A stretch of 40,249 nt of DNA from an archaeon (GCA_002688355.1 NZCT01000023.1:1-40249), one strand, 5' to 3'. Shown: positions 27,292-36,234, counted from the stretch's first letter. Made by a program: numbers and translations. Notes: a model not told the origin generated them from the sequence alone.

Positions 27292-28857
27292 TTATAAATT
27301 TATTGAAAATCTAATAGTAAAAAATATGACAAACATGATTACAAAAATTAATAAAAAATACAAATTATATTTTAAGTTAGAAGCTCCCTTGACATTACCA
27401 ATTGGAATTAATTTAACAGTTTTCTTAGAAATTCCAGCTTTATCCACTGAATCAATTACTTCATCAACATCTTTATACGCTCCACCAAATTCTTCAGCTA
27501 ATCCTGGAAATGAAATAGCTTTAACATAAATTCCTCTTTTCTCCATATCTTGTTGTAATTTATCTCCTCGAACCATTTTTTTAGCTTTAGTTCTAGACAT
27601 AGTTCTTCCAGATCCATGACATGTACTACAAAAAGTTTCTTTTGAATTTTCACTTCCAGTTAACAAATAAGAACCTGTCTCCATAGACCCTCCAATTATA
27701 ACAGGGCTTCCACTTTCTCTATACAAAGGAGGAATTTCTTCTCTTCCAGGATAATAAGAACCTGTAGCTCCTTTTCTATGCACAATTAATTTTTTCATTT
27801 TACCATCAACTTCATGTTTTTCTAAACTTGCACGATTATGAGAAACATCAAAAACCTGTTTCATCTCAAGTTCCTCTGGAGATTTATTAAATATTGAAGA
27901 AAATGTTTCCCTTAACCTATGTACAATAACTTGTCTATTTGCAAAGCTCATATTGACACCACAAGCCATTGCTTTGTAATAATCTTGACCTTCATCACTA
28001 TTAAAAGGAGCGCATGCTAACTCTCTATCTGGAATTTTAATATTATACTTTGGTCCCATTACTTTCAAAAACTGCTGTAAATAATCTGTTGCAACCTGAT
28101 GTCCAAAACCTCTAGAACCACAATGAAACATAATTACAATTTGATCTTCAAATATTCCATATTTTTTTGCTAGTTCTTCATCAAAAATATTACCTCTCTT
28201 AACATGTTGAATTTCTAAATAATGATTTCCAGAACCTAAAGTTCCAATTTGATTAAATCCTCTTTGTATTGATCTTTCTGAAATTTTAGAATTGTCAGCC
28301 CAATCAGCTCTTCCATCTAATTCAGTTTTTTCTAAATCTTCTTCCCAGCCATATCCTTCTTTTACACACCATTTAGATCCTTCTTCCACAACTTCTTTAA
28401 ACTGATTTTGATTTATTTTTAAGAATCCTTTTGAACCTACACCAGCTGGAACTTTCTTAAATAACTCATCCACTAAAGTTTTAATTTTAGGTTTAACATC
28501 TTTTAAAGTTAAATTTGTAGTAATTAAACGCATTCCACAGTTTATATCAAAACCAATTCCCCCAGGACTTATTACACCCCCATCTTCAACATCAAAAGCA
28601 GAAACTCCACCTATAGGATAACCATATCCATAATGTCCATCAGGCATACACATAGCATACTTTACAATTCCAGGCAATGTAGCAACATTAGTTATTTGGT
28701 CAAAAACTCCATAATCCATATCGTTTAAAATTTTCTTATTTGCATAAATTCTTGCTGGAACTCTCATCTCTTTCTTAAATGATTTTGGTACTTCCCAAAC
28801 TAAACCTTGCTTATCTACTTGTTTTATACTCTTTGGAGGTCCAGTTCTTTGTTCCAT
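27292..28857 (-). CDS. rtcB: RtcB RNA ligase with C-terminal hydrophobic extension
   Basis: MPDGHYGYGYPIGGVSAFD, SPGGIGFDINCGMRLI, FHCGSRGFGHQ, RKGATG; extends past the usual end (..IGNVKG) with ASNLKYNLYFLLIFVIMFVIFFTIRFSINL. Confidence 0.95.
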   Translation of the reverse strand: MEQRTGPPKSIKQVDKQGLVWEVPKSFKKEMRVPARIYANKKILNDMDYGVFDQITNVATLPGIVKYAMCMPDGHYGYGYPIGGVSAFDVEDGGVISPGGIGFDINCGMRLITTNLTLKDVKPKIKTLVDELFKKVPAGVGSKGFLKINQNQFKEVVEEGSKWCVKEGYGWEEDLEKTELDGRADWADNSKISERSIQRGFNQIGTLGSGNHYLEIQHVKRGNIFDEELAKKYGIFEDQIVIMFHCGSRGFGHQVATDYLQQFLKVMGPKYNIKIPDRELACAPFNSDEGQDYYKAMACGVNMSFANRQVIVHRLRETFSSIFNKSPEELEMKQVFDVSHNRASLEKHEVDGKMKKLIVHRKGATGSYYPGREEIPPLYRESGSPVIIGGSMETGSYLLTGSENSKETFCSTCHGSGRTMSRTKAKKMVRGDKLQQDMEKRGIYVKAISFPGLAEEFGGAYKDVDEVIDSVDKAGISKKTVKLIPIGNVKGASNLKYNLYFLLIFVIMFVIFFTIRFSINL

Positions 28858-28938
28858 TATACATTTCAATAAACTACACTATTTATAAGATTTTTTCTAA
28901 TTCGTATAATTTTTAAACTATATTATTCTAAAATTTAT

Positions 28939-29817
28939 ATGAAAAAAACTCCAACATTAATAATAACAGGATACTTAGGATCTGGAAAAACAACATTACT
29001 AAAGCATATTCTAAAAAATTCTAAAAAGAAAATTGCAATTATAATGAATGAATTTGGCGAAATATCAATAGACTCTAAGATTGTAAAAGGTAAAAACATT
29101 AACATGACAGAACTAATGAATGGTTGTGTATGTTGTTCCTTAACTGGAGAGTTTGAAGAGGCTATAAAAGAAGTAATAAACAAAATAAAACCAGAATTAA
29201 TAATTGTAGAAACAACAGGAATAGCTGAACCAGATGCCTTAATAGTAGACGTAGAAAAAAACCTAAAAGAAATTTACCTAGATTCTGTTATTACAATAGT
29301 TGATGTAGATTCTATAATTGAATTTCCGCAAATAAGTAGAACAACGATATTACAAATAGAAATGGCAGATATTATTTTACTAAATAAAGTAGATCTTATA
29401 ACAAAAAAACAATTAACTTTAGTTAAAACAAAGATTACTAAAATAAATAATAAAGCTTCTCAAATTGAATGTTTAAATTGTGATGTTGATATCAATTTAT
29501 TATTCTCTTTACATGAAAAGCACTGGATCAATTTAAAGAAAAATAAACAACATACAAAAATAGAAACTTTTACATTTGAAAAAGATATTAAATTTAATAA
29601 ATCTAAATTAGAAAAAATAATAAAAACACTACCAAAAGAAATATACAGATTAAAAGGTTTTGTAAATTTTAAAAACGGAACTTTCTTATTAAATTACGTT
29701 TCCTCAAGATTTAATTTAGAAAAATCTAATAAAGAGAAAACACAATTAGTTTTCATTGGAGAAAATATTAAAAAATATCAAAGTGAAATGGAGAAAGAAT
29801 TAGAAAAATCAAAATGA
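28939..29817 (+). CDS. CobW/COG0523-family GTPase (metallochaperone-like)
   Basis: Walker A GYLGSGKTTLLKHIL, NEFGEISIDS, GCVCCSL (CxCC), ETTGIAEPDAL, NKVDL. Confidence 0.93.
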   Translation: MKKTPTLIITGYLGSGKTTLLKHILKNSKKKIAIIMNEFGEISIDSKIVKGKNINMTELMNGCVCCSLTGEFEEAIKEVINKIKPELIIVETTGIAEPDALIVDVEKNLKEIYLDSVITIVDVDSIIEFPQISRTTILQIEMADIILLNKVDLITKKQLTLVKTKITKINNKASQIECLNCDVDINLLFSLHEKHWINLKKNKQHTKIETFTFEKDIKFNKSKLEKIIKTLPKEIYRLKGFVNFKNGTFLLNYVSSRFNLEKSNKEKTQLVFIGENIKKYQSEMEKELEKSK

Positions 29818-30233
29818 CATATAAATTCATAGAACATACAGCAGATGTTGCTTTTGAAATAAAAGATAAAACTCTAGACGAATTATTCGAATCAGCAGCG
29901 TTAGCAACAGAACAAACAATGATCAAAGATCTAAAAACAATTAAAACTACAACAACTAAAAAAATAAAACTAAAAGCAGATGATCTAGAAGAATTATTAT
30001 TCAATTTCCTACAAGAACTAATTTTCTTAAAGGATGCTAAATTATTACTATTTTCAAAATTTAAAATAAAGATAGATCAAGATAATAACTCTTTAACAGC
30101 AGAATTAAAAGGAGAAAAATTAAATCCTAAAAAACATGAGTTATTAGTAGATGTAAAAGCTATTACGTATCACAAGTTCAAATTAGAAAAGGTTAAAAAT
30201 TCTTGGGAATCATTTATTATATTGGATGTTTAA
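29814..30233 (+). CDS. Archease (RtcB cofactor)
   Basis: YKFIEHTADVAFEIKDKTLDELFESAALA ... DLEELLFNFLQELIFL ... LLVDVKAITYHKFKL. Confidence 0.95.
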   Translation: MTYKFIEHTADVAFEIKDKTLDELFESAALATEQTMIKDLKTIKTTTTKKIKLKADDLEELLFNFLQELIFLKDAKLLLFSKFKIKIDQDNNSLTAELKGEKLNPKKHELLVDVKAITYHKFKLEKVKNSWESFIILDV

Positions 30234-30234
30234 A

Positions 30235-30579
30235 ATGTCACTATTTGAAGAATCTAAAAAAGATGAAAATATAGAAGAAATTGAAGGTCATTATGATGAG
30301 ATGAAAGACTGGAAATATGATCCTAAAGGGTATTTTCTCATTCGCGTTAACAAAAAAACAAAAGAAATTGAAGCAGCTCATTGTAAACAAAACAACGTAG
30401 TAGAAAAAATAATCAAAGGTAAAAAACCTCAAGATGTTTACTTTACTATAACAGAATTAGAATTAGTCTCAAGACCAGATCATGCTGCTTACTTAGGCAA
30501 GGAACTAGAAAAAGCATACTTATCTATAAAATATGATTTAGATTACGTACAAGACAAAGAATTAAAGATAAAAAATTAG
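30235..30579 (+). CDS. DUF4346-like protein
   Basis: WKYDPKGYFLIRVNKKTKEIEAAHC and DHAAYLGKELEKAYLSIKYDLDYVQD. Confidence 0.6.
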   Translation: MSLFEESKKDENIEEIEGHYDEMKDWKYDPKGYFLIRVNKKTKEIEAAHCKQNNVVEKIIKGKKPQDVYFTITELELVSRPDHAAYLGKELEKAYLSIKYDLDYVQDKELKIKN

Positions 30580-31469
30580 TCGAAACCAATCAGTAAAGTA
30601 GCTTCGTCTTTTAATTTTAAATTAAACTTTTCAACTAAATAATCATGAATTTTCTTATTGGGGGAAGAACTTACCACATTCTCTTCATTAACTTCTGGAA
30701 ATGGAATTCCTGGAAATAAAATATTTTTTTTACCTTTTACAACGATTTTTCCTTTAGGATTTCTAAAATGGGAATTATGAGTTAACACAATTGTATATCT
30801 CCTTTTCAAACATTCTAAAACTCCTCTATTATTCTTATCTTCTTTTTTAAAAATATATTTTTTAACCTCTTTATCTAATAAATAAATATTATCTAAACCC
30901 TTAACATTTTTCAAGTGAGAAATAACTTTTTTTATCTTATCTAAAGCTTTTAAATTTAATTTACCTAAAATATCTTTAAAAACATCTTTTCTAGTTTGAT
31001 AGCCATTAACAACAATTAATTTATCTAATTTCTTATAATATTCTATAATTGATTTTATATTATCTTCATATGTCTTTACTCTCTTGTTAATGATATCTTC
31101 ACTTCTATCATCAGCTCTATTTTGAGTTCTTCCTCTAATTTTTAATCTTTTTATTATTTCATCTTTACTTAAAGTAATTAAAATAACAAAATCAGGGTCT
31201 TTACAATATGAAAGTTTTAACTGTTCCTTAGATCTAGGAGTTCCATCTAAAACTATATTTTTTTTATCTTTAACATATTTTGAAACTATCTCATCAAATA
31301 AATCATCAGGAATTAAATTTCCTTTATCAATATAAGAACTTATCCTTGGATCTGTTTCTTTTCTTAATACTTCTCCAGTTGAAATTACTTCTAAATTAAA
31401 ATAATTAGCTAATCTATCTGCTTGAGTATCTTTACCAGCTCCAGGCGGACCTAAAATTATAATATTCAT
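30576..31469 (-). CDS. Adenylate kinase-family nucleoside monophosphate kinase with uncharacterised C-terminal extension
   Basis: MNIIILGPPGAGKDTQADRLANYF, STGEVLRKE, LDGTPRSKEQ, RADD; ~115 extra C-terminal residues. Confidence 0.87.
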   Translation of the reverse strand: MNIIILGPPGAGKDTQADRLANYFNLEVISTGEVLRKETDPRISSYIDKGNLIPDDLFDEIVSKYVKDKKNIVLDGTPRSKEQLKLSYCKDPDFVILITLSKDEIIKRLKIRGRTQNRADDRSEDIINKRVKTYEDNIKSIIEYYKKLDKLIVVNGYQTRKDVFKDILGKLNLKALDKIKKVISHLKNVKGLDNIYLLDKEVKKYIFKKEDKNNRGVLECLKRRYTIVLTHNSHFRNPKGKIVVKGKKNILFPGIPFPEVNEENVVSSSPNKKIHDYLVEKFNLKLKDEATLLIGFD

Positions 31470-31518
31470 AATACACCTCTTCAATAAAAAAAGAATCATC
31501 TATTTAATATTTTTGAAA

Positions 31519-32016
31519 TTATCCAAAATAATTATCTGGAACTATCTTTTCTTCTTTTCTCCAAGATTCTTGCATTATATCTACAACATTTTTCATCTCT
31601 TTTTTGTATTTTAATAATTCATTATAAACATTATTAATATATTTAGCATCTTTTTCACTATTAGGTATAATATCTAATCTTAAAGATTCTCTTTCAAATA
31701 TCATTAATTGTCTATATGATTCTAATATTTTTTTCTTAATATCATCATCAAAATATTTAGATTCATGCATGTTAATTATATTAGCTTGAACAGGAAACAA
31801 TAAACCTTCAATAATTCTACAAAAGAAAATAATCTTATCATTCATCTTTCTTCTAATATCCCTTAATAAAAATTCTTTTTTATAATCACTTTCATTTCTA
31901 GAAATTTCAAACTCATCATTTAATTTTTCAAAATTAGGTAGTTTAGCTTTTAATTGTGAATATTCTTCTTTTAATTTAAATTTATCTTTTTCCATTTTTA
32001 CTTTAAATCTATACAA
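31519..32016 (-). CDS. Hypothetical helical protein (165 aa)
   Basis: Complete ORF, charged and helix-rich. Confidence 0.55.
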   Translation of the reverse strand: MYRFKVKMEKDKFKLKEEYSQLKAKLPNFEKLNDEFEISRNESDYKKEFLLRDIRRKMNDKIIFFCRIIEGLLFPVQANIINMHESKYFDDDIKKKILESYRQLMIFERESLRLDIIPNSEKDAKYINNVYNELLKYKKEMKNVVDIMQESWRKEEKIVPDNYFG

Positions 32017-32082
32017 AATATATAAATCTTCTTAAATTTAAATAACAATAATATTTTTAAACACATAACCTAAACTATAATT

Positions 32083-33108
32083 ATGAATTTTAAAAAATTC
32101 TCTCTAATTATCTTCATTTCACTACTTTTGCCGCTTTCTGCAGATGCATTAAAAGTAAATAATATAGAATGTAATAATGATGGTTCCTTAGAATTTAAGA
32201 TAGAAGGAGAGTTTGATGATAAAATATACACAAAAGATATAGGTGTTATCGTTGAAGACCATGAAGATAATGGTTCATGGGACAGTATTAGTATACAAAA
32301 ATCATACAGTGATTCTCAAAGATATGCAACATTCGCCATACCAGAAGCATCTTTAAATGAAAATAAAATTTATAAAGTTTCTTTAAATTACACAGAGGAT
32401 GGTCAAGATAAGAAAAAGGAATTCAACGCAGAATGTCCAGGTTTATTGTTTAGTTGTAATTTACTAAATATAGATATCACCAAATGTTCAACACAAGATA
32501 GAAAATTTACAGCTGAGTTCAGCGCCAAAGGATTAAAACAATCAAAGTTATCTGGAGGTTTTAATGTAGATGTAAGTAAAGTTCTAGATTTTTTTATAAA
32601 CACAGACGAACCTTTTAAATCCAGAAAGAACATTTCATATAAATCTGGACCCCTACCAACTGAAGTGGATTTTAAACATTTAGGTAATGATAATTATATT
32701 CTTAGTTTCGATTTTGGTTCAGATAATTATGTTAAAAACATAAGAGTTGATTATGATCCTCAAAGTAAATATCCTGCAACCCTTGCAAATTCTTGTAAAG
32801 AAAAAGATTACCCAAATATTAACCTATCAGATTACACAACTTGTTTTATTTCCCAAGGAGAAACTACAACAACCTTAAACGAAAATAATGTAACTGAAGA
32901 AGAAATAGTGGAAACTACAACTACCATCATAACTACCACTACAACTATTGAAAAGATACAGAATAATCCCATTACAGAAAATGTAGTAGATGAACAACTA
33001 AAATACAATGGTATTATTTTAGGTTTTGTTATTGTTGTAATTCTTTTATTGATTTCTATTATAATAAATTTATATTTTATTAATAAAAAATTAAGAGAAA
33101 AACTCTAA
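32083..33108 (+). CDS. Secreted/surface protein with signal peptide, Thr-rich stalk and C-terminal TM
   Basis: N-terminal MNFKKFSLIIFISLLLPLSADA, TTTT-rich region near 280 aa, terminal GIILGFVIVVILLLISIIINLYF. Confidence 0.75.
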   Translation: MNFKKFSLIIFISLLLPLSADALKVNNIECNNDGSLEFKIEGEFDDKIYTKDIGVIVEDHEDNGSWDSISIQKSYSDSQRYATFAIPEASLNENKIYKVSLNYTEDGQDKKKEFNAECPGLLFSCNLLNIDITKCSTQDRKFTAEFSAKGLKQSKLSGGFNVDVSKVLDFFINTDEPFKSRKNISYKSGPLPTEVDFKHLGNDNYILSFDFGSDNYVKNIRVDYDPQSKYPATLANSCKEKDYPNINLSDYTTCFISQGETTTTLNENNVTEEEIVETTTTIITTTTTIEKIQNNPITENVVDEQLKYNGIILGFVIVVILLLISIIINLYFINKKLREKL

Positions 33109-33109
33109 A

Positions 33110-33191
33110 GCCTTGGCTGAGAATTGAACTCAAGACCTTCACATTTTTGTAAAATACCAATGTGATGCTCTACCTACTAAGCTACCAAGGC
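33110..33191 (-). tRNA. tRNA-Thr(GGT) with ~10-nt intron at 37/38
   Basis: GCCTTGG/CCAAGGC acceptor, D-arm GCTTAGTAGGTAGAGC, anticodon stem TCACA/TGTGA, loop TTGGTA|TTTTACAAAA|A, T-arm TTGAG-TTCAATT-CTCAG, discriminator T. Confidence 0.85.
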
Positions 33192-33207
33192 ATGTAAAAT
33201 TATGAAT

Positions 33208-33367
33208 GCGAGAGACAGGATTTGAACCTGCGTAAGCACTAAGCTACAGGATTTCTCAACATGAAAAATCTGCGCTTAAGTTTGACATAGATTTATAAAA
33301 AACCTAACCTGCCCGTTGACAGTCTGAGATTTAAAAAACCTCAAATTCCAGACTCCGGCACTCTCGC
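33208..33367 (-). tRNA. tRNA-Leu (probably GAG) with two apparent introns
   Basis: GCGAGAG/CTCTCGC acceptor, T-arm GCAGG-TTCAAAT-CCTGT, long variable arm, discriminator A. The 160-nt span exceeds a ~86-nt mature tRNA by ~74 nt, in a ~28-nt D-loop insert (about 33320-33347) and a ~46-nt anticodon-region insert (about 33260-33305). Confidence 0.75.
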
Positions 33368-33405
33368 ATACAAATACTAATGAAGAATTATTTTATAAAA
33401 CTTTC

Positions 33406-33534
33406 TCACCTTTTAAATGCACTTCTAAAGCTCTTAACTATCTTATTAAACACACCAATCTGATATAATATAGCAATTAGTGGAGCTGTAAATACTAATA
33501 ATAACCCAAAAGATTCAATTGTTTCACTAACCAT
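33406..33534 (-). CDS. 42-aa single-TM micro-protein (copy 2)
   Basis: MVSETIESFGLLLVFTAPLIAILYQIGVFNKIVKSFRSAFKR*; overlaps the stop of the preceding micro-ORF. Confidence 0.55.
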   Translation of the reverse strand: MVSETIESFGLLLVFTAPLIAILYQIGVFNKIVKSFRSAFKR

Positions 33535-33652
33535 GTTTCTTAAATAATTTTTTGTATAATTTACTCAAATATTTTTCTTCATATAAAATAAGTATAATTG
33601 GCAATAGGAATAACAAAAACACTCCAAACACACCTAAGATTTCATTTACCAT
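33527..33652 (-). CDS. 41-aa single-TM micro-protein (copy 1)
   Basis: MVNEILGVFGVFLLFLLPIILILYEEKYLSKLYKKLFKKHG*; similar pattern to copy 2. Confidence 0.55.
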   Translation of the reverse strand: MVNEILGVFGVFLLFLLPIILILYEEKYLSKLYKKLFKKHG

Positions 33653-33655
33653 TTT

Positions 33656-34381
33656 TCATTTAAAGTTTAATAAATATTCTTCTTCAATAAAATGTAATTT
33701 TCCCGGAACAATTATACAGTAAGGTTCCTTCCCAAAATCAACATCTTTTATTTTATCAATTTCTCCAAATTTTATAAATCTATCTTTTCTACCTAATCGA
33801 GAACAACCAATCACTTTTTCCCCTTTATCTAAACCATTTCTTAAAAGATAATCTAATCCTTCTTTAATTGTTAAAAACTTTTTATCTTTTGGATTTAAAT
33901 CTAATAGCAATAAAGTATGCATCCCTAATCTTTTATTTTGTTTTAAAATATCGTAAGCTATCTTAACATCTTTATTTTCAAAGGGTATTGAAGCTACTTT
34001 TCCAAAATTGTACAAATTCAAACCAGTTTCACTTATACTTGTTAAAATAGAAACACCATGGATAACTTCTACTTTAACATTTAGCTCTTTAGCTTCCTGT
34101 AATAAAGAAATATGTGTAGTTGCACTTAAACAATCTCCATAAACTAACAAACCAATATTATCTTTTTTTGCTTTTTCTATTAAAGATTTAGAATTATTTT
34201 CTAATAAATCTCTATCGGCAAGTAATATTTTTTTATTAAACAGTTTTTCTAATTTTTCAACATCAGAACCAACAGAGGTATAATTATCTAAGTAAATTTC
34301 CTTGCATTCCTTTATTGCTTCTAACGCCTTTAAAGTTAAATCGTTTTCATCTAGTCCAATTCCAATTAAATATAATGTCAT
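33656..34381 (-). CDS. dph5: Diphthine synthase
   Basis: MTLYLIGIGLDENDLTLKALEAIKECKEIYLDNYTS; GDCLSATTH; VIHGVSI. Confidence 0.94.
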   Translation of the reverse strand: MTLYLIGIGLDENDLTLKALEAIKECKEIYLDNYTSVGSDVEKLEKLFNKKILLADRDLLENNSKSLIEKAKKDNIGLLVYGDCLSATTHISLLQEAKELNVKVEVIHGVSILTSISETGLNLYNFGKVASIPFENKDVKIAYDILKQNKRLGMHTLLLLDLNPKDKKFLTIKEGLDYLLRNGLDKGEKVIGCSRLGRKDRFIKFGEIDKIKDVDFGKEPYCIIVPGKLHFIEEEYLLNFK

Positions 34382-34382
34382 T

Positions 34383-34670
34383 TTATAATAAACTCCACAT
34401 ACTAAACCCACCTTCTAAATTTTTGATATTTGAATACCCTCTAGATTCTAAAAATTGAGCAGCAATACCTGAACGAAAGCCACTTCTACAATAAACAACA
34501 ATTTCTTGATTCCTAGGAATATTTGCACCATTATCTCTAATTACCTCTCCTAAAGGAATATGGATAGCATTCTCAATATGTTCTTGATCATACTCATCTT
34601 TCTCTCTAACATCAAGTATGAAAACTCCATTTATCTTTTTCTTAAATTCTTGAGGTGTGATAACTTCCAT
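34383..34670 (-). CDS. Single-domain rhodanese
   Basis: LDVREKDEYDQEHIENAIHIPLGEV and active-site loop VYCRSGFRSGIAAQFL. Confidence 0.93.
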   Translation of the reverse strand: MEVITPQEFKKKINGVFILDVREKDEYDQEHIENAIHIPLGEVIRDNGANIPRNQEIVVYCRSGFRSGIAAQFLESRGYSNIKNLEGGFSMWSLL

Positions 34671-34697
34671 AGAAATATTAGATTAATTAGCTTTAAA

Positions 34698-35414
34698 TCA
34701 CTTTCTTATTACAAAAAAGATCTCATTTTCAATATCATAATCCTTGTATTCATAGTTTAATTCACTTAAAATTCTTCTAAACCAGCTTCTACCTTTTTTC
34801 CTTATATTCCCTCTTTTACTCAAAACATTCTTCGCAAAACTAACAATTATTAATTTACTCTTTAATTTTTTAAGAATATCCTTACTAATATTTCTTTCAT
34901 AGTATTCTAAAGATTCTAAAACTCTAAATAAGAACACAACATCAACTCTAGGCAATTTTCCTAAATCATCATAAATTAAATCAAAAATAAATCCTTTTCC
35001 TTTAATTTTATTCTTCTTCAAATATTCATTAATATTTTTGATCTCATCAACATTAACATCGCCACAATAATATTTGGAATTTTTATTTAACTTAGCATAA
35101 TCTAATGGATTCAACCCGCAACCCAAATCTAATAAACTATTAAACTTGCCAATTAAAGAAAATATTTCCTTATAAGATTCTAAACTTCTCTTATCTTTAA
35201 CATTTCTAAAAACACCATAAACAATTCTTAGCTCTCTTCTCATATCTTTAAAAAATTTAATATATTTTTTATTTCTATTTTTAAAATCTTCTTCCTTAAT
35301 TTCTAAATTGTTTTTCTTTAAATAATCTTTGACTCTAAGTAAAACAAATTTATCATCTAAATCTTTTAGTTCTTTCTTTCTCTTAATGTCTTTTGATATA
35401 TTCTTTAATAGCAT
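34698..35414 (-). CDS. SAM methyltransferase, Arm/FmrO-like (16S rRNA methyltransferase family)
   Basis: LLDLGCGLNPLDYA and SFAKNVLSKRGNIRKKGRSWFRRIL at the expected C-terminal position. Confidence 0.65.
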   Translation of the reverse strand: MLLKNISKDIKRKKELKDLDDKFVLLRVKDYLKKNNLEIKEEDFKNRNKKYIKFFKDMRRELRIVYGVFRNVKDKRSLESYKEIFSLIGKFNSLLDLGCGLNPLDYAKLNKNSKYYCGDVNVDEIKNINEYLKKNKIKGKGFIFDLIYDDLGKLPRVDVVFLFRVLESLEYYERNISKDILKKLKSKLIIVSFAKNVLSKRGNIRKKGRSWFRRILSELNYEYKDYDIENEIFFVIRK

Positions 35415-35898
35415 GTAAAAAGGCCCCTATACAAATCCCATTTAAAATAACATTATAACTTAAAACAAAATCTCCAAAAAATACTAAAACAAAAGGAATA
35501 ATAAAAATCACAAAACTTTTCATTACTTCTAAAATTATTCTTTCTCTTGTTAAATCTATAAATTTCCTACTGTAAACTAATCCAATTATAAAAATTAAAA
35601 CCACTAAAGGTAAAACAAAACCATTAACACTTAACAACAATCCAAAGTAAAAATAAATATTCTTTAAAATAAAATACAAAAAGAATCCAATTAAAATTCC
35701 TAATAGAATCATATAACTAAAATCAAAAATTAAAACAGCTATAATAATTAACAAAAAAGAATAAGCAACATCAAAATATCTTTCCCAATCTTTTAACTCT
35801 TCTTTTGAGATCTTAGATATAAAAATTCCAAATATTAACCCCAAAAAACTTAGTATTTCTATCATTTTACTTTTAAAACAAATTATACTTAAAAACAT
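35383..35898 (-). CDS. Polytopic membrane protein (171 aa)
   Basis: Several hydrophobic segments; overlaps the start of the methyltransferase gene. Confidence 0.6.
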   Translation of the reverse strand: MFLSIICFKSKMIEILSFLGLIFGIFISKISKEELKDWERYFDVAYSFLLIIIAVLIFDFSYMILLGILIGFFLYFILKNIYFYFGLLLSVNGFVLPLVVLIFIIGLVYSRKFIDLTRERIILEVMKSFVIFIIPFVLVFFGDFVLSYNVILNGICIGAFLHAIKEYIKRH

Positions 35899-35973
35899 AA
35901 CTAAAACCTATATTTTCTATTTTACTATTCTATAATAAAAAACTTTATAAAAAGAACCCTCTTTTAGGAATAT

Positions 35974-36234
35974 ATGGCTGAAATTAAGTATGTAGAAGAG
36001 GATGGTAAAAAATTTAAGGTTGATAATGATGGTGAGAAATATCGAATTAGCTGGTCTGAAGAACTACAATTAAAACAATTAAAAGAACAAAAATCAACAA
36101 GAAGATTGTTAACTATGAATTTCTATGTTGCTATAGTTTTAGGGATATTATTCTTAACATTAGTTGTTACAATGATATTTACACTATACAGATTAGATCA
36201 AATAAATTTCTTTACAGGATTACTGTATAGATAA
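35974..36234 (+). CDS. Small membrane protein (86 aa)
   Basis: Charged N-terminus and one TM (NFYVAIVLGILFLTLVVTMIFTL). Confidence 0.65.
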   Translation: MAEIKYVEEDGKKFKVDNDGEKYRISWSEELQLKQLKEQKSTRRLLTMNFYVAIVLGILFLTLVVTMIFTLYRLDQINFFTGLLYR

